Below are positions 9,718-18,565 of a DNA stretch of 64,000 nucleotides, piece by piece; position 1 is the first letter of the stretch; each line of letters opens with the position of its first letter. The position numbers were made by a program, and so were the translations under genes. Below the pieces are notes generated by a model that searched no databases, was not told the DNA's origin, and saw only the letters and a program-made list of their open reading frames with translations. This DNA is from Methylomonas sp. 11b (GTDB lineage Bacteria; Pseudomonadota; Gammaproteobacteria; Methylococcales; Methylomonadaceae). The stretch is taken from NCBI RefSeq assembly GCF_000515215.1, contig NZ_KI911557.1, positions 5,079,741 through 5,143,740 on the forward strand, read 5' to 3'.

Positions 9718-11124
9718 ATGAGTATTAGAACCCGCTTTGCCCCCAGTCCTACCGGTTATTTACATGTTGGCGGTGCCAGAACCGCTTTGTTTTCGTGGTT
9801 GTATGCGCGCAAACACGGCGGCAGATTTATTTTGCGAATCGAGGATACCGATCTTGAGCGTTCCAGTCAGGAGTCCGTGAATGCAATTCTGGAAGGCATG
9901 ACTTGGTTAGGCTTGGAATATGACGAGGGCCCTTTCTATCAGACGCATCGTTTTGATCGTTACAAAGATGTGATTCAGCAATTGCTGGCGCAGGGTGATG
10001 CCTATTATTGCTATTGCAGTCGCGAGGAGTTGGAGGTTTTACGCGAGCAGCAAATGGCCAACAAGGAAAAGCCGCGTTACAACGGTAAGTGCCGGCACGG
10101 TGTTGAAAATCCGCAAGGTGAGCGGGTGGTGCGCTTTAAGAACCCGGAGCAGGGCGAGGTTATCATCGACGATCTGGTGAAAGGTCGTATCGTTGTCGCT
10201 AACAAGGAGCTGGATGATCTGATTATTGCCCGTTCCGACGGCACCCCGACCTATAACCTGACGGTGGTAGTCGATGACATGGATATGGGGGTTACGCATG
10301 TGATCCGTGGTGACGATCATGTCAATAATACGCCCAGGCAGATTAATATTCTGAAAGCCTTGGGTGCGCAATTGCCGGTGTATGCACACGTGCCGATGAT
10401 TTTAGGTTCGGATGGCGCGCGCCTGTCCAAACGCCACGGTGCGGTCAGCGTGATGCAGTATCGCAATGACGGGTATTTACCCGAGGCTTTGTTGAACTAT
10501 CTGGTGCGATTGGGTTGGTCGCATGGTGATCAGGAATTGTTTTCCTTGGAAGAGATGGTGGCGTTGTTCGAGTTGGAAAAAGTCAACGTTTCCGCGTCCA
10601 CGTTTAACACCGAGAAGTTGTTGTGGTTGAATCACCAATACATCATGAACAGCGATCCGGCGCATGTTGCCAGACATTTGGCTTGGCACATGGGGGAGCG
10701 CGGTATCGATCCGACCACCGGTCCGGGATTGGTGGATGTGGTTAAAGCGCAACGCGAACGTTGCAAAACCCTGGTGGATATGGCAGCCGAAAGCGAATAC
10801 TTTTACAAGGAATTCGACGCTTACGAAGAAAAAGCCGCCAAGAAGAATTTCAAAGCGGGCGTGGACGATGTATTGCAACATTTACTGGCGCAATTTAACG
10901 CTATCGGCGATTGGGAAGCGTCAGGCCTTCATCAAGTGGTATTGGATAGTGCCGAGCAATTGCAGCTTAATCTGGGTAAAGTCGCGCAACCCCTGCGCGT
11001 AGCGGTTTGTGGCAGTGGTGTATCGCCGGCTATTGATCTGACTTTGGCTCTATTAGGCAGAGAGAAAACCTTGCGCAGAATAGAGCGAGCCATCCGATAC
11101 ATAAAGAATGTAGAAAAGTCCTAG
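9718..11124 (+). CDS. gltX: glutamate--tRNA ligase
   Basis: A class I aminoacyl-tRNA synthetase that charges tRNA-Glu in the cytoplasm. It shows the HIGH-type signature [15 protein letters not shown] at the N-terminus, a zinc site (CYC... about residues 98-100 and CRH near 125), the KMSKS-type loop [10 protein letters not shown] (~240), and a C-terminal helical anticodon-binding region. Its length of 468 residues is normal for the non-discriminating or discriminating bacterial enzyme. The ATG at 9718 is chosen over an in-frame TTG two codons earlier. Two tRNA-Glu genes lie just downstream, so the enzyme and its substrate genes are neighbours. Confidence 0.97.
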   Translation: MSIRTRFAPSPTGYLHVGGARTALFSWLYARKHGGRFILRIEDTDLERSSQESVNAILEGMTWLGLEYDEGPFYQTHRFDRYKDVIQQLLAQGDAYYCYCSREELEVLREQQMANKEKPRYNGKCRHGVENPQGERVVRFKNPEQGEVIIDDLVKGRIVVANKELDDLIIARSDGTPTYNLTVVVDDMDMGVTHVIRGDDHVNNTPRQINILKALGAQLPVYAHVPMILGSDGARLSKRHGAVSVMQYRNDGYLPEALLNYLVRLGWSHGDQELFSLEEMVALFELEKVNVSASTFNTEKLLWLNHQYIMNSDPAHVARHLAWHMGERGIDPTTGPGLVDVVKAQRERCKTLVDMAAESEYFYKEFDAYEEKAAKKNFKAGVDDVLQHLLAQFNAIGDWEASGLHQVVLDSAEQLQLNLGKVAQPLRVAVCGSGVSPAIDLTLALLGREKTLRRIERAIRYIKNVEKS

Positions 11125-11149
11125 ACAAAGTTCTGAATATCCGTATAAT
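11122..11149 (+). promoter_or_regulatory. promoter of the tRNA cluster
   Basis: TAGACA (11122-11127), a 16-bp spacer, and a perfect TATAAT (11144-11149) lie 17 bp before the mature 5' end of tRNA-Ala. The -35 box overlaps the gltX stop codon. Confidence 0.7.
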
Positions 11150-11165
11150 ACGAGGACTCAACTAC

Positions 11166-11241
<76 letters not shown>

Positions 11242-11264
11242 AATAATAGTTGATTTAGTCCTGA

Positions 11265-11340
11265 GTCCCCATCGTCTAGTGGCCTAGGACACCGCCCTTT
11301 CACGGCGGTAACCGGGGTTCGAACCCCCGTGGGGACGCCA
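11265..11340 (+). tRNA. tRNA-Glu (anticodon TTC), copy 1
   Basis: A 76-nt cloverleaf starting GTCCCCATCGTCTAG, anticodon loop CTTTCAC (TTC), T-loop GTTCGAA, encoded CCA. It is in the same transcript as tRNA-Ala and a second identical copy. Confidence 0.97.
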
Positions 11341-11405
11341 ATTTGGCTAAAGTCGGTTAAGCCGGCAATTCGTATTAAAGAAGTCATTCTTAAAAAATAG
11401 TCTTA

Positions 11406-11481
11406 GTCCCCATCGTCTAGTGGCCTAGGACACCGCCCTTTCACGGCGGTAACCGGGGTTCGAACCCCCGTGGGGACGCCA
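11406..11481 (+). tRNA. tRNA-Glu (anticodon TTC), copy 2
   Basis: Base-for-base identical to the copy at 11265-11340, 65 bp downstream, with CCA encoded. A recent tandem duplication or gene conversion keeps them identical. Confidence 0.97.
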
Positions 11482-11650
11482 TCAATTCTTAAGGTTATAG
11501 CTCTGGCACAGTAGCAATATGCGGTGCCAAGTTTGCTATGCCGTCTGTGTTAATTCAATATCTTAAGTCGAATCGCTATTTCTCTGGGATGTAGCGATTA
11601 GTTTCTTCTGTGCTGATCGCTTTAGTAGGGCTGTTTGATCTCGCGAAGCG

Positions 11651-11689
11651 TAAGGGTAAACCTAAATTGCTGATTTAAGTTTACCCTTA
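11651..11689. other. strong hairpin between tRNA cluster and mltD
   Basis: Perfect 11-bp arms TAAGGGTAAAC (11651-11661) and GTTTACCCTTA (11679-11689), with further A/T pairing inside. There is no T-run on either strand, so it is not a standard intrinsic terminator, but it lies between two convergent transcription units and may act as a 3' end or mRNA stabiliser. The rest of 11482-11753 is empty. Confidence 0.5.
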
Positions 11690-11753
11690 TGGCGAATCAG
11701 AAAGATCTAATTTCGCAAATCGATTTGAACTGTACGCAGGGTTATCTGAAGCC

Positions 11754-13352
11754 CTAGGTGGACGGATGGCCGGCCTCAATCATTACTTTTAGCTTAGAGC
11801 CCGGTTTGATGTCCGCCTTGTTTTTGGGAACGTTATTCCATTTGCGGAGCTCGGTGACGTTGACATTAAATTTCTTTGATATCTGTGCCAATGTGTCGCC
11901 GGCTTTCACCGTGTAGCTGATTTGCTTGATGGAAGGCGCGGTCGATGCCACGGTTATACTGCTGCTGGTTTTCTTGATAGTCAGTTTTTGGCCGGGTTTC
12001 AGCGCCGCTTTTTTGGGTAATTTATTCCAACTCACAATATCGTCTTTATCAACAGAAAAACGTTGCGAGACATCCCATAGGGTATCGCCTTTCTTAACCG
12101 TATATTGTTGTTTGCTTGATTGAGCAGGCGTTGGTGTGGATTGTTGCGATACTGCAGCAACAGCCGGTGTGGTTGGTTCGCCCTTTTGTGAATGAAAAGA
12201 GACCGGGATTAACAGGATTGAGCCTTGGGCAACCGTATCGTCGTCAAGATGATTGACATTGATAATCTCTTCGACGCTGGTGCTGTGTTTGCTGGCTATG
12301 CTTTTTAGAGTCTCTTTCTTGCCCACCGTATGGTGTTCCCATTTGATTCTCTCTTGGTGTGGCAATTCAGCCAGTTTTTCTTTAAAAGAATCGGCTTTGC
12401 TTACCGGAATCAGCAGATGTTGCGCGCCGTTCGGATCGGTGCTCCAGCGGTTATAGCCAGGATTGAGCTTTAAGAAATCATCTAGCGGGGTTTGTGCCAT
12501 TTCGGCGGCTTTACCCAAGTCGAGCTGGGACTTTACATCGACCAATTCAAAATAAGGTTGGTTGGCGAATTGATGCAGATTGACGTTGTATTTTTCCGGG
12601 TTGGCAAAGATCTTGGCGATTGCCAGCAGCCTGGGTACGTAAGCTGAGGTCTCGTTGTTCAAGTCCAAGGACCAGAAGTCGGTAGGCTGTCCGCGCTCGA
12701 GGTTTCTATCCACGGCGTTTTTTATATTGCCTTTGCCGGCGTTGTATGAGGCGAGAGCAAGTAACCAGTCGTTATTGAAAGTCTCGCTCAGTTCTTTCAG
12801 GAAGGTGGTGGCTGCTTGAGTCGATTGCACTACATCGCGTCGTGCGTCATACCAGCTGTTCTGTTTTAACCCGTAAAGACGCCCGGTAGGCGGAATGAAT
12901 TGCCAGAGACCGGATGCTTGAGCTGGCGACATTGCGTCAGGTCTGAAAGCGCTCTCAACCGCAGGTAACAGTGCCAGTTCTCCGGGGATATTTTTCGCTT
13001 CAATTTCGTTGAGGATGAAATATAAATAGGGCTCGGCGCGTTGTTGTACCCTGGTCAGATATTCAGGGTTTCTAAGATACCAGTTTACTTCGCGGTCGAT
13101 TCTGGCATTATCGATTTCCGGTAAGGCATAAAGAGACAGCATCCTATCCCAGATGGTGGCGTGCTCTTTTGCTTCTACCTGCTTGTTGTGGATTTTTCCG
13201 GCATTGCCATTACGGGTAAATACGGAAAACTTGCTAGTTGATGATTGGCTTAGATGGTCTTTTTGCGCATGTTGGCTACAACCGGTTGCTAGCAGAATAG
13301 GCAGTAGATAAGACAGATGACGGCCTGATTTTTTGGAAATTGAGCGGGGCAT
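11754..13352 (-). CDS. mltD: membrane-bound lytic murein transglycosylase D
   Basis: A lipoprotein (532 residues; lipobox LLATGC) that cleaves peptidoglycan glycan strands to 1,6-anhydro ends. The SLT domain (about residues 115-240) shows the catalytic glutamate in LLPAVESAFRPDAMSP, then ASGLWQFIPPTGRLYGL and ALASYNAGKGNI. Three C-terminal LysM modules bind peptidoglycan: HHTVGKKETLKSIA, QYTVKKGDTLWDVS and SYTVKAGDTLAQIS, separated by Ser/Thr/Gln linkers. E. coli MltD usually has two LysM modules, so this is one more. It is divergent from the methyltransferase gene. mltD, yafS and rnhA are also close neighbours in E. coli, which supports the assignment. Confidence 0.95.
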   Translation of the reverse strand: MPRSISKKSGRHLSYLLPILLATGCSQHAQKDHLSQSSTSKFSVFTRNGNAGKIHNKQVEAKEHATIWDRMLSLYALPEIDNARIDREVNWYLRNPEYLTRVQQRAEPYLYFILNEIEAKNIPGELALLPAVESAFRPDAMSPAQASGLWQFIPPTGRLYGLKQNSWYDARRDVVQSTQAATTFLKELSETFNNDWLLALASYNAGKGNIKNAVDRNLERGQPTDFWSLDLNNETSAYVPRLLAIAKIFANPEKYNVNLHQFANQPYFELVDVKSQLDLGKAAEMAQTPLDDFLKLNPGYNRWSTDPNGAQHLLIPVSKADSFKEKLAELPHQERIKWEHHTVGKKETLKSIASKHSTSVEEIINVNHLDDDTVAQGSILLIPVSFHSQKGEPTTPAVAAVSQQSTPTPAQSSKQQYTVKKGDTLWDVSQRFSVDKDDIVSWNKLPKKAALKPGQKLTIKKTSSSITVASTAPSIKQISYTVKAGDTLAQISKKFNVNVTELRKWNNVPKNKADIKPGSKLKVMIEAGHPST

Positions 13353-13437
13353 TGTCTGAACTCGCTAAAATAAAAAAATTAGATCCTAGCATGGCTTTCT
13401 AAAATAGCCAAAAAAACATACCCTTAGCGGCGGTTAA

Positions 13438-14145
13438 ATGAAGAGACAATTTCTATTTGCGTTGTACCAAACCCCACGGGGTAAGCTACTGCAAACCATG
13501 GAAGCCAACTATCTGCGAAGATCAATAACGGTGAGTTGTAAGCAACAACAACTCCAGATCGGTGGTTTAGGTTGGGAAAATGAGTTCGTCGATTTTTCCT
13601 TGTATAGGAATTATCTAATTCTTGACGGCAAGGCCTTGGGTGATGCTGGCGCGTTGAAGGTGACCGCTAAAGCTTTTAACTTGCCTATTCAAACTGAATC
13701 GATGGATTTAGTCATACTTCCGCACATTTTAGAGTTTGACGCACGGCGATTTCAAACCCTGCGCGAAGTCAATCGCGTGTTAAAGCCGGGCGGCGAATTG
13801 GTCATGCTGAATTTCAATCCTTTCAGTATGTCGGTACGTTTCCAGTTTTTATGGGACCGGAAGCTTGCGGAATCTTGGCGGGCGCATTTCATTACCAAAG
13901 CGCGGGTTTTGGATTGGTTGAAATTGATGAACTTCGAATTGTTAACGACTGCCGAGTTTGGACTAGACAGCTATACCATCGCTCACGGTAAATTCGAATT
14001 TAGTTTTGCGTCTTTGTTTGCTATGGCTTACGGCATTAAAGCGGTGAAGAGGCAATATACATTGATTCCTTTGACCGCGACGCAGCAACGCCGAAGCAAT
14101 TTGGCTGCGGTTGGATTAGGTTTGAAATCGAATTTACTTAGATAG
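13438..14145 (+). CDS. class I SAM-dependent methyltransferase, YafS-like
   Basis: A 235-residue protein resembling E. coli YafS. It has a degenerate glycine-rich SAM site at the N-terminal side ([10 protein letters not shown], around residues 62-71) and the clear methyltransferase motif [21 protein letters not shown] (about 100-125), preceded by an acidic [13 protein letters not shown] strand. The substrate is unknown. It sits between mltD and rnhA as in enterobacteria and is followed by rnhA after 7 bp, so the two are probably co-transcribed. ATG start. Confidence 0.85.
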   Translation: MKRQFLFALYQTPRGKLLQTMEANYLRRSITVSCKQQQLQIGGLGWENEFVDFSLYRNYLILDGKALGDAGALKVTAKAFNLPIQTESMDLVILPHILEFDARRFQTLREVNRVLKPGGELVMLNFNPFSMSVRFQFLWDRKLAESWRAHFITKARVLDWLKLMNFELLTTAEFGLDSYTIAHGKFEFSFASLFAMAYGIKAVKRQYTLIPLTATQQRRSNLAAVGLGLKSNLLR

Positions 14146-14152
14146 GTTGACC

Positions 14153-14593
14153 ATGACTGAAGTGATTGTTTACACAGATGGTGCATGCAAGGGCAATCCT
14201 GGGCCTGGAGGCTGGGGTGTGCGCTTGGAATATCGAGACAAAGAAAAGGAACTATGCGGTGGTGAACCTGAAACGACGAACAACCGGATGGAGTTGGTAG
14301 CCGCAATACAAGCTTTAGAAACTTTAACTAAGCCTTGCAGCGTCAAATTGCACACTGACTCCAAATATGTTTTGCAAGGCATTACCGAATGGATGGCTAA
14401 CTGGAAAAAGCGGGCATGGAAAACTGCGGCAAATAAACCGGTGAAAAACGAAGATTTATGGCGACGTTTGGATGCTGCGATCCAGCGGCACAACATCGAT
14501 TGGATATGGGTGAAAGGACATGCCGGGGATGTTGGTAACGAGCGTGCCGATCAGTTGGCCAACCTGGGAATCGAACGATTGTCTCGCCGCTAA
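14153..14593 (+). CDS. rnhA: ribonuclease HI
   Basis: Degrades the RNA strand of RNA-DNA hybrids (R-loops, lagging-strand primers). The catalytic D-E-D-D set is visible in [41 protein letters not shown] and [15 protein letters not shown]. Its 146 residues are the normal length. The ATG at 14153 is preferred over an in-frame TTG six bases earlier. It follows the YafS-like gene almost directly. Confidence 0.97.
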   Translation: MTEVIVYTDGACKGNPGPGGWGVRLEYRDKEKELCGGEPETTNNRMELVAAIQALETLTKPCSVKLHTDSKYVLQGITEWMANWKKRAWKTAANKPVKNEDLWRRLDAAIQRHNIDWIWVKGHAGDVGNERADQLANLGIERLSRR

Positions 14594-14616
14594 ACTAATT
14601 AAAATCGGGAAAACAC

Positions 14617-14898
14617 ATGTTAGGTTCGATAGCTGCCGCGTTAGTCGGCATTTGGTTTTTCAACACTGCGGCACGCTCAGGTCGTCCGGCTGTCTCATGG
14701 GCGGTGTCGGGTGTGGTGGTGTATTTTTTGGCGGCGCTTCTCTGGACTTTGGCAATTACGCCCGGTGTCAAAGATGCTGCAAGTCACAGCCAGAGCACTA
14801 CGCTGATCTTTATCGTTCGCTATGCCTATATCGGTTTTGGCGTATCGGTAGCGGTTTTGCTGAATGGTTGGTTGAATAAATCCGCCGACTCTGAATAG
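14617..14898 (+). CDS. small integral membrane protein, unknown function
   Basis: A 93-residue hydrophobic protein with about three membrane segments (residues ~1-18, ~26-47 and ~63-85) and a short charged tail. No family is recognised. It lies 23 bp after rnhA and 7 bp before the GIY-YIG gene, so it is part of the same operon by spacing. It is close to twofold Gly/Ala/Val-rich, as expected for a helical membrane protein. Confidence 0.7.
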   Translation: MLGSIAAALVGIWFFNTAARSGRPAVSWAVSGVVVYFLAALLWTLAITPGVKDAASHSQSTTLIFIVRYAYIGFGVSVAVLLNGWLNKSADSE

Positions 14899-14905
14899 CG
14901 CGCCA

Positions 14906-15160
14906 GTGTCAAATTGGTCGGTCTATATCATTCAGTGTGATGACGGCAGCTTATATACCGGCATTAGTACCGATGTTGAGCGACGTTTCCACCAGCATCT
15001 GATGCAAAAAGGGGCCAAATATTTCAGAAGCCGACAACCTCGGCAACTGGTGTTTGTCGAAGCGGGGCACGACCGCGTCTCGGCTTCCAGAAAGGAGGCG
15101 TTGATCAAACAAATGAAACGTTGCGAAAAGCTGGAGCTTATCGCTGCTTACAGGCGTTAA
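14906..15160 (+). CDS. GIY-YIG superfamily nuclease, UPF0213/YhbQ-like
   Basis: A single-domain GIY-YIG protein of 84 residues: SVYIIQCDDGSLYTGISTDV is the GIY...YIG core (YII / YTG), followed by the conserved Arg-Arg-His helix (VERRFHQHL) and a Glu (RKEALIKQMKR) that would bind the metal. Proteins of this small family are structure-specific or non-specific DNA nucleases of uncertain role. The start is a GTG 7 bp after the previous stop. No other start fits the domain. Confidence 0.88.
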   Translation: MSNWSVYIIQCDDGSLYTGISTDVERRFHQHLMQKGAKYFRSRQPRQLVFVEAGHDRVSASRKEALIKQMKRCEKLELIAAYRR

Positions 15161-15219
15161 ATTATTAATTACAGCTATTTTGCGGGAGATAAATTTGGCC
15201 TGTTAATGCGGATAGATTT

Positions 15220-15258
15220 GAGAATGATTTGCATTAAATGTTGTAGGGGTTTTATACT
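15220..15258 (+). promoter_or_regulatory. promoter with overlapping Fur-box-like site
   Basis: The -35 TTGCAT (15229-15234), 18-bp spacer and -10 TATACT (15253-15258) fit a sigma-70 promoter. Bases 15220-15238 match 13 of 19 positions of the Fur consensus and cover the -35 box, so iron-bound Fur could block polymerase. The match is suggestive, not proof. Confidence 0.45.
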
Positions 15259-15284
15259 CGAGTCTCAAATTCTTGGAGACCGAT

Positions 15285-16703
15285 ATGAAGCCATTCAACT
15301 CAAAACTTAGCGCCGCGATCTCGGCGATTGTCGTCAGTGCCGGGGTAAACGCTGCGGGGATTCCCGTCGAAAAGCCGCAGACCATGGATGAAATGTGGAA
15401 GATCATTCAAGCTCAGCAGCAGCAGATTGATAGCATGACTAAGAAGCTGGAGGCGGTTGCCCAAAAGGCGCCAACTGGCGAAGTCAGCAATTTAGAGCGC
15501 AAAACTAATGTGTTGACGGAAGAAGTGGAAAAGCTCCGTACCGAATTGGTGGTGCCGGAAAAAGTGGAATACAAAAGTGCTTATGGTTTAGGTCCTGCGG
15601 CGTCGAAAGTTTATCAAGCCAGCAAAGGGTTGTCATTGGGTGGCTACGGTGAGGCCAATTATCAGGCTAGAGTCAACGACCAAGGCGGTCGAGATGAAGA
15701 TGGTAATGTCAGGAATTCAAATAATGCCGACCTGGAGCGCTTGGTTATTTACGCGGGTTACAAATTTACTGACAGCATTCTGTTTAACAGCGAGATCGAG
15801 TTCGAACATGGAACCACAGGTGAAGGTAGTGAAGAAAGGGGTGAGGTTTCGGTAGAGTTTGCGTCTTTGGATTTTTTCATCAATAGAATGGCTAATGTTC
15901 GGGCAGGTATGTTGCTGATGCCTATGGGCTTCATCAACCAAATACATGAACCGCCATTTTTCTTCGGAAACAATCGTCCCGAAGTCGAACGGCGTATTAT
16001 TCCGAGTACCTGGCATGAAAATGGACTCGGTCTATTTGGTGAATTGTTGCCAGGATTGACCTATACCACATACGTAGTCAATGGTATGAATGCTAGAGGA
16101 TTTGCGTCCAATGGTATTCGAGAAGGCCGCCAAGGCGGCAGTCAGGCATTAGCGGAAGATTTGGCCTACGTGGGTCGAGTAGATTACGCGCCAGCGTTTG
16201 TACCTGGATTAAGTGTCGGCGGATCTGCGTATCTTGGTAAGTCTGGTCAAAATCAGTTTTTCGCTGGCGAGAAAGCCGATGTGATGACAGAGCTATATGA
16301 AGCGCACTTGCAGTGGAAATATCGCGGTCTCGAATTCCGTACGCTGGGTTCCTTTGGTCATGTTGGCAATGCGGCGATATTGTCTGCTGCAAATGGTAAT
16401 GGAGTCATTGGCTCGGAAAATTACGGCTGGTACAGCGAGGTCGGTTACGACATTCTGCCGCATGTCTTGCACGATACCACCCAATATTTGGCGCCATTTT
16501 TCCGCTATGAACGCTTGGATACAGTTGCCAAAGTGCCAGTGGGGTATGCCGATGATTTCACCAAGGATATCGAAATCTTCCAGGTCGGTATGAACTACAA
16601 ACCGATACCCAATGTGGTGATCAAAGCCGATTACCGTAATTTCAATCAGAAATCAGGTACGTCACCCGATGATTTCAACCTCGGTGTAGGCTTTATTTTC
16701 TAA
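15285..16703 (+). CDS. outer-membrane porin with N-terminal coiled coil
   Basis: A 472-residue exported beta-barrel protein. A signal peptide (to about residue 22) is followed by a coiled coil (MDEMWKIIQAQQQQIDSM through KLRTEL, about 30-90). Next comes a long barrel rich in alternating aromatic strands, ending in the outer-membrane C-terminal signature NLGVGFIF with a final Phe. The layout resembles OprO/OprP-type porins in which the coiled coil trimerises. No ligand can be inferred. The ATG at 15285 with TTGGAG ribosome-binding site is preferred over the TTG inside that site. A Fur-box-like promoter precedes it, and an FMN-binding protein and a membrane protein follow. Confidence 0.85.
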   Translation: MKPFNSKLSAAISAIVVSAGVNAAGIPVEKPQTMDEMWKIIQAQQQQIDSMTKKLEAVAQKAPTGEVSNLERKTNVLTEEVEKLRTELVVPEKVEYKSAYGLGPAASKVYQASKGLSLGGYGEANYQARVNDQGGRDEDGNVRNSNNADLERLVIYAGYKFTDSILFNSEIEFEHGTTGEGSEERGEVSVEFASLDFFINRMANVRAGMLLMPMGFINQIHEPPFFFGNNRPEVERRIIPSTWHENGLGLFGELLPGLTYTTYVVNGMNARGFASNGIREGRQGGSQALAEDLAYVGRVDYAPAFVPGLSVGGSAYLGKSGQNQFFAGEKADVMTELYEAHLQWKYRGLEFRTLGSFGHVGNAAILSAANGNGVIGSENYGWYSEVGYDILPHVLHDTTQYLAPFFRYERLDTVAKVPVGYADDFTKDIEIFQVGMNYKPIPNVVIKADYRNFNQKSGTSPDDFNLGVGFIF

Positions 16704-16866
16704 CAACGATATTGTTATCAGCATGCCCCGTTGCTTTGATTGACGGGGCAATCCCTTGTTTTACCGGCATAACCAATCCAATTTTCAACTGCTGCGGCTT
16801 GGCAAATTGATGCCCGGTCTCTATCATAGCCGCCCTGTCATTCACTTAATTGGATTTCTCCAAAGT

Positions 16867-17418
16867 ATGCTGTTTTCAAAATATTCCCGGTTCTTCCTGA
16901 TTCTACTGGCTTTTTGCCTGACGACTCTGAGTGCTTATGCCACTGTGTTCTACAGCAAAGAAGAAGCAATGAAGCTGGCCTTCGGCGACGACGCGACCGT
17001 GGAAATGCAATCGCTGTTTCCCACGCCGGAGGAAGTAGCGCAGATCGAACAGCTTGCGAAGGTCAAGCTGGAATCCAATCTGTTCAGCTTTTATGTGGGC
17101 AAGAAGCAAGGCGCCGTGATCGGCTATGCCGCCATTGAAGCGCACACGGTTAGAACCAAGCCGGAAACCTTGCTGGTGGTATTAACGCCGGAAGGCAAAT
17201 TGCGTAACGTCCATACGCTGGCGTTTCATGAGCCGCCGGAATATCAACCGCCTGAGCGCTGGATGGCCTTGCTGGCGAATCATTCCATCGAAGAGTTGAG
17301 CCTGAATCAAGATATACAAGGGGTGGCCGGGGCGACGCTCAGCACCCGTGCCGCAATTAATAGCGCCCGTAAGGTACTGGCGATTTATCAAGTTCTCATC
17401 CAAAACAAGCCACACTGA
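16867..17418 (+). CDS. FMN-binding domain protein, exported
   Basis: A 183-residue protein with a signal peptide (MLFSKYSRFFLILLAFCLTT...SAYA) and an FMN_bind domain like that of RnfG/NqrC. The C-terminal motif GVAGATLSTRAA fits the site where the flavin transferase ApbE attaches FMN to a threonine. The protein is therefore probably a periplasmic, membrane-linked flavoprotein that passes electrons. Longer frames start at TTG 16756 or ATG 16810; 16867 is chosen because it gives a clean signal peptide. The stop overlaps the next start (TGATG), indicating translational coupling. Confidence 0.85.
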   Translation: MLFSKYSRFFLILLAFCLTTLSAYATVFYSKEEAMKLAFGDDATVEMQSLFPTPEEVAQIEQLAKVKLESNLFSFYVGKKQGAVIGYAAIEAHTVRTKPETLLVVLTPEGKLRNVHTLAFHEPPEYQPPERWMALLANHSIEELSLNQDIQGVAGATLSTRAAINSARKVLAIYQVLIQNKPH

Positions 17419-17906
17419 TGCGTTTTTTTGTTACCGGCGAACAGAATCGCCAGCTGCTGATCAATACTCTGATCTTGATGTTCTTGGCCTATGTGGCTTT
17501 GTTGTGGATCAGCAATGGTCTGATGTACTTCCATAAAATGAATCTCACACCGGAGTCGGTCGTTTCTTACTATTTGGGCAACGAGCAAGAGTTTAACGAA
17601 CCGAAAAGCTATCAAAGTTTGCTGGAAGTCAGTCATTTTCATTTGTTTGCAATGGGCATGTTGGTATTGACACTGACGCACCTCATGCTGATGACCTCGT
17701 TGCCGACGCTGATGAAAGTCTGGATTAGCACGATAGTTTATGGTGCGGCGATAGCCGATGAAGCGGCCGGGTGGTTGGTGCGTTATGTCGATCCGGCTTT
17801 TGCTTATTTCAAAATAGCCGCGTTTTTATTACTGGAAACATCCTTGTTCCTTTTGATCGTCATAGTCAGTTTGTCGTTGATTGAATCGCGTCGGCAATTG
17901 CGTTAA
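17418..17906 (+). CDS. four-helix integral membrane protein coupled to the FMN protein
   Basis: A 162-residue protein with about four membrane segments (~13-34, ~71-92, ~97-118, ~128-153). Histidines sit in or near helix 2 (EVSHFHLFAMGM and LTHLMLM), which would suit haem or quinone contact, but this is inference. It overlaps the FMN-protein stop by one base. The pair looks like a membrane electron-transfer unit: a membrane component plus an exported flavoprotein. No named family is recognised. Confidence 0.75.
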   Translation: MRFFVTGEQNRQLLINTLILMFLAYVALLWISNGLMYFHKMNLTPESVVSYYLGNEQEFNEPKSYQSLLEVSHFHLFAMGMLVLTLTHLMLMTSLPTLMKVWISTIVYGAAIADEAAGWLVRYVDPAFAYFKIAAFLLLETSLFLLIVIVSLSLIESRRQLR

Positions 17907-18059
17907 AACCGTTTTCCTCGTTGTCACTATTTAATTAATCGGCGCACTCTGCCTGTTCGCTACTGTCCTATCAACGGGTAGGCCGGTAGCTGTATATATT
18001 GTCTAGCGCCGCGCCACTCTTCATCCGAACTCTTTGAATCCAATCCCCGGAGCAGAATC

Positions 18060-18551
18060 ATGAACAAACATTTACAACAAGTTAGAGATTTTCACCGGAA
18101 ATTCGCTATCAAGCAGCCCGACGATGGCGAAATCGGGCATTTGTCCGACATGGATATTGTGATGCGCCAAGCCTTATTGCTGGATTGCGGTAGCGAGACA
18201 TTTAAAGCCATTGCCAGCGGTGACCTGATCAAAATTTTGGCTGGGCTGGTGGATTTATCCTTTAATGCGCTGGCGGCCATCGCGTGCAGGGGTGACGAGG
18301 TGGTAAGCGTGTCCGCCAACTGGCGGCAAGATGGTTCGGTACTGTCAGTGATGCGGGTGCTGTCCGAGAAAATCAACCTGTGTACTTCCGGCGAGACCGT
18401 GCATTATTCGGGCTTATATGCAATCTGCGCGCATTTATCCCAGCGTTTTGTGAATGCCGATTTCGATGAAGCTTTTCAAATCGTGTATCAACAGTTGATG
18501 AGTGGGCGCGGCAGCGAGCGTTTGGATTTAAGTCCGGCACTATTCGAATAA
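18060..18551 (+). CDS. all-alpha NTP pyrophosphohydrolase-like protein (PRA-PH / MazG fold)
   Basis: A 163-residue protein. The N-terminus (QQVRDFHRKFAIKQPDDG) and the helical pattern with acidic pairs (SDMDIVMRQALLLDCGSETFKA, IKILAGLVDLSFNALAAI) match the phosphoribosyl-ATP pyrophosphohydrolase-like superfamily that cleaves nucleotide triphosphates. The usual EExxE is weak (DCGSETFKA), so activity and substrate are uncertain. It ends 14 bp before the dehydrogenase gene, so it is likely in one operon with glxR-hyi. An NCCGGAG-type ribosome-binding site (CCCGGAGCAGAATC) precedes the ATG. Confidence 0.7.
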   Translation: MNKHLQQVRDFHRKFAIKQPDDGEIGHLSDMDIVMRQALLLDCGSETFKAIASGDLIKILAGLVDLSFNALAAIACRGDEVVSVSANWRQDGSVLSVMRVLSEKINLCTSGETVHYSGLYAICAHLSQRFVNADFDEAFQIVYQQLMSGRGSERLDLSPALFE

Positions 18552-18565
18552 CTGCGAGTTTCACT

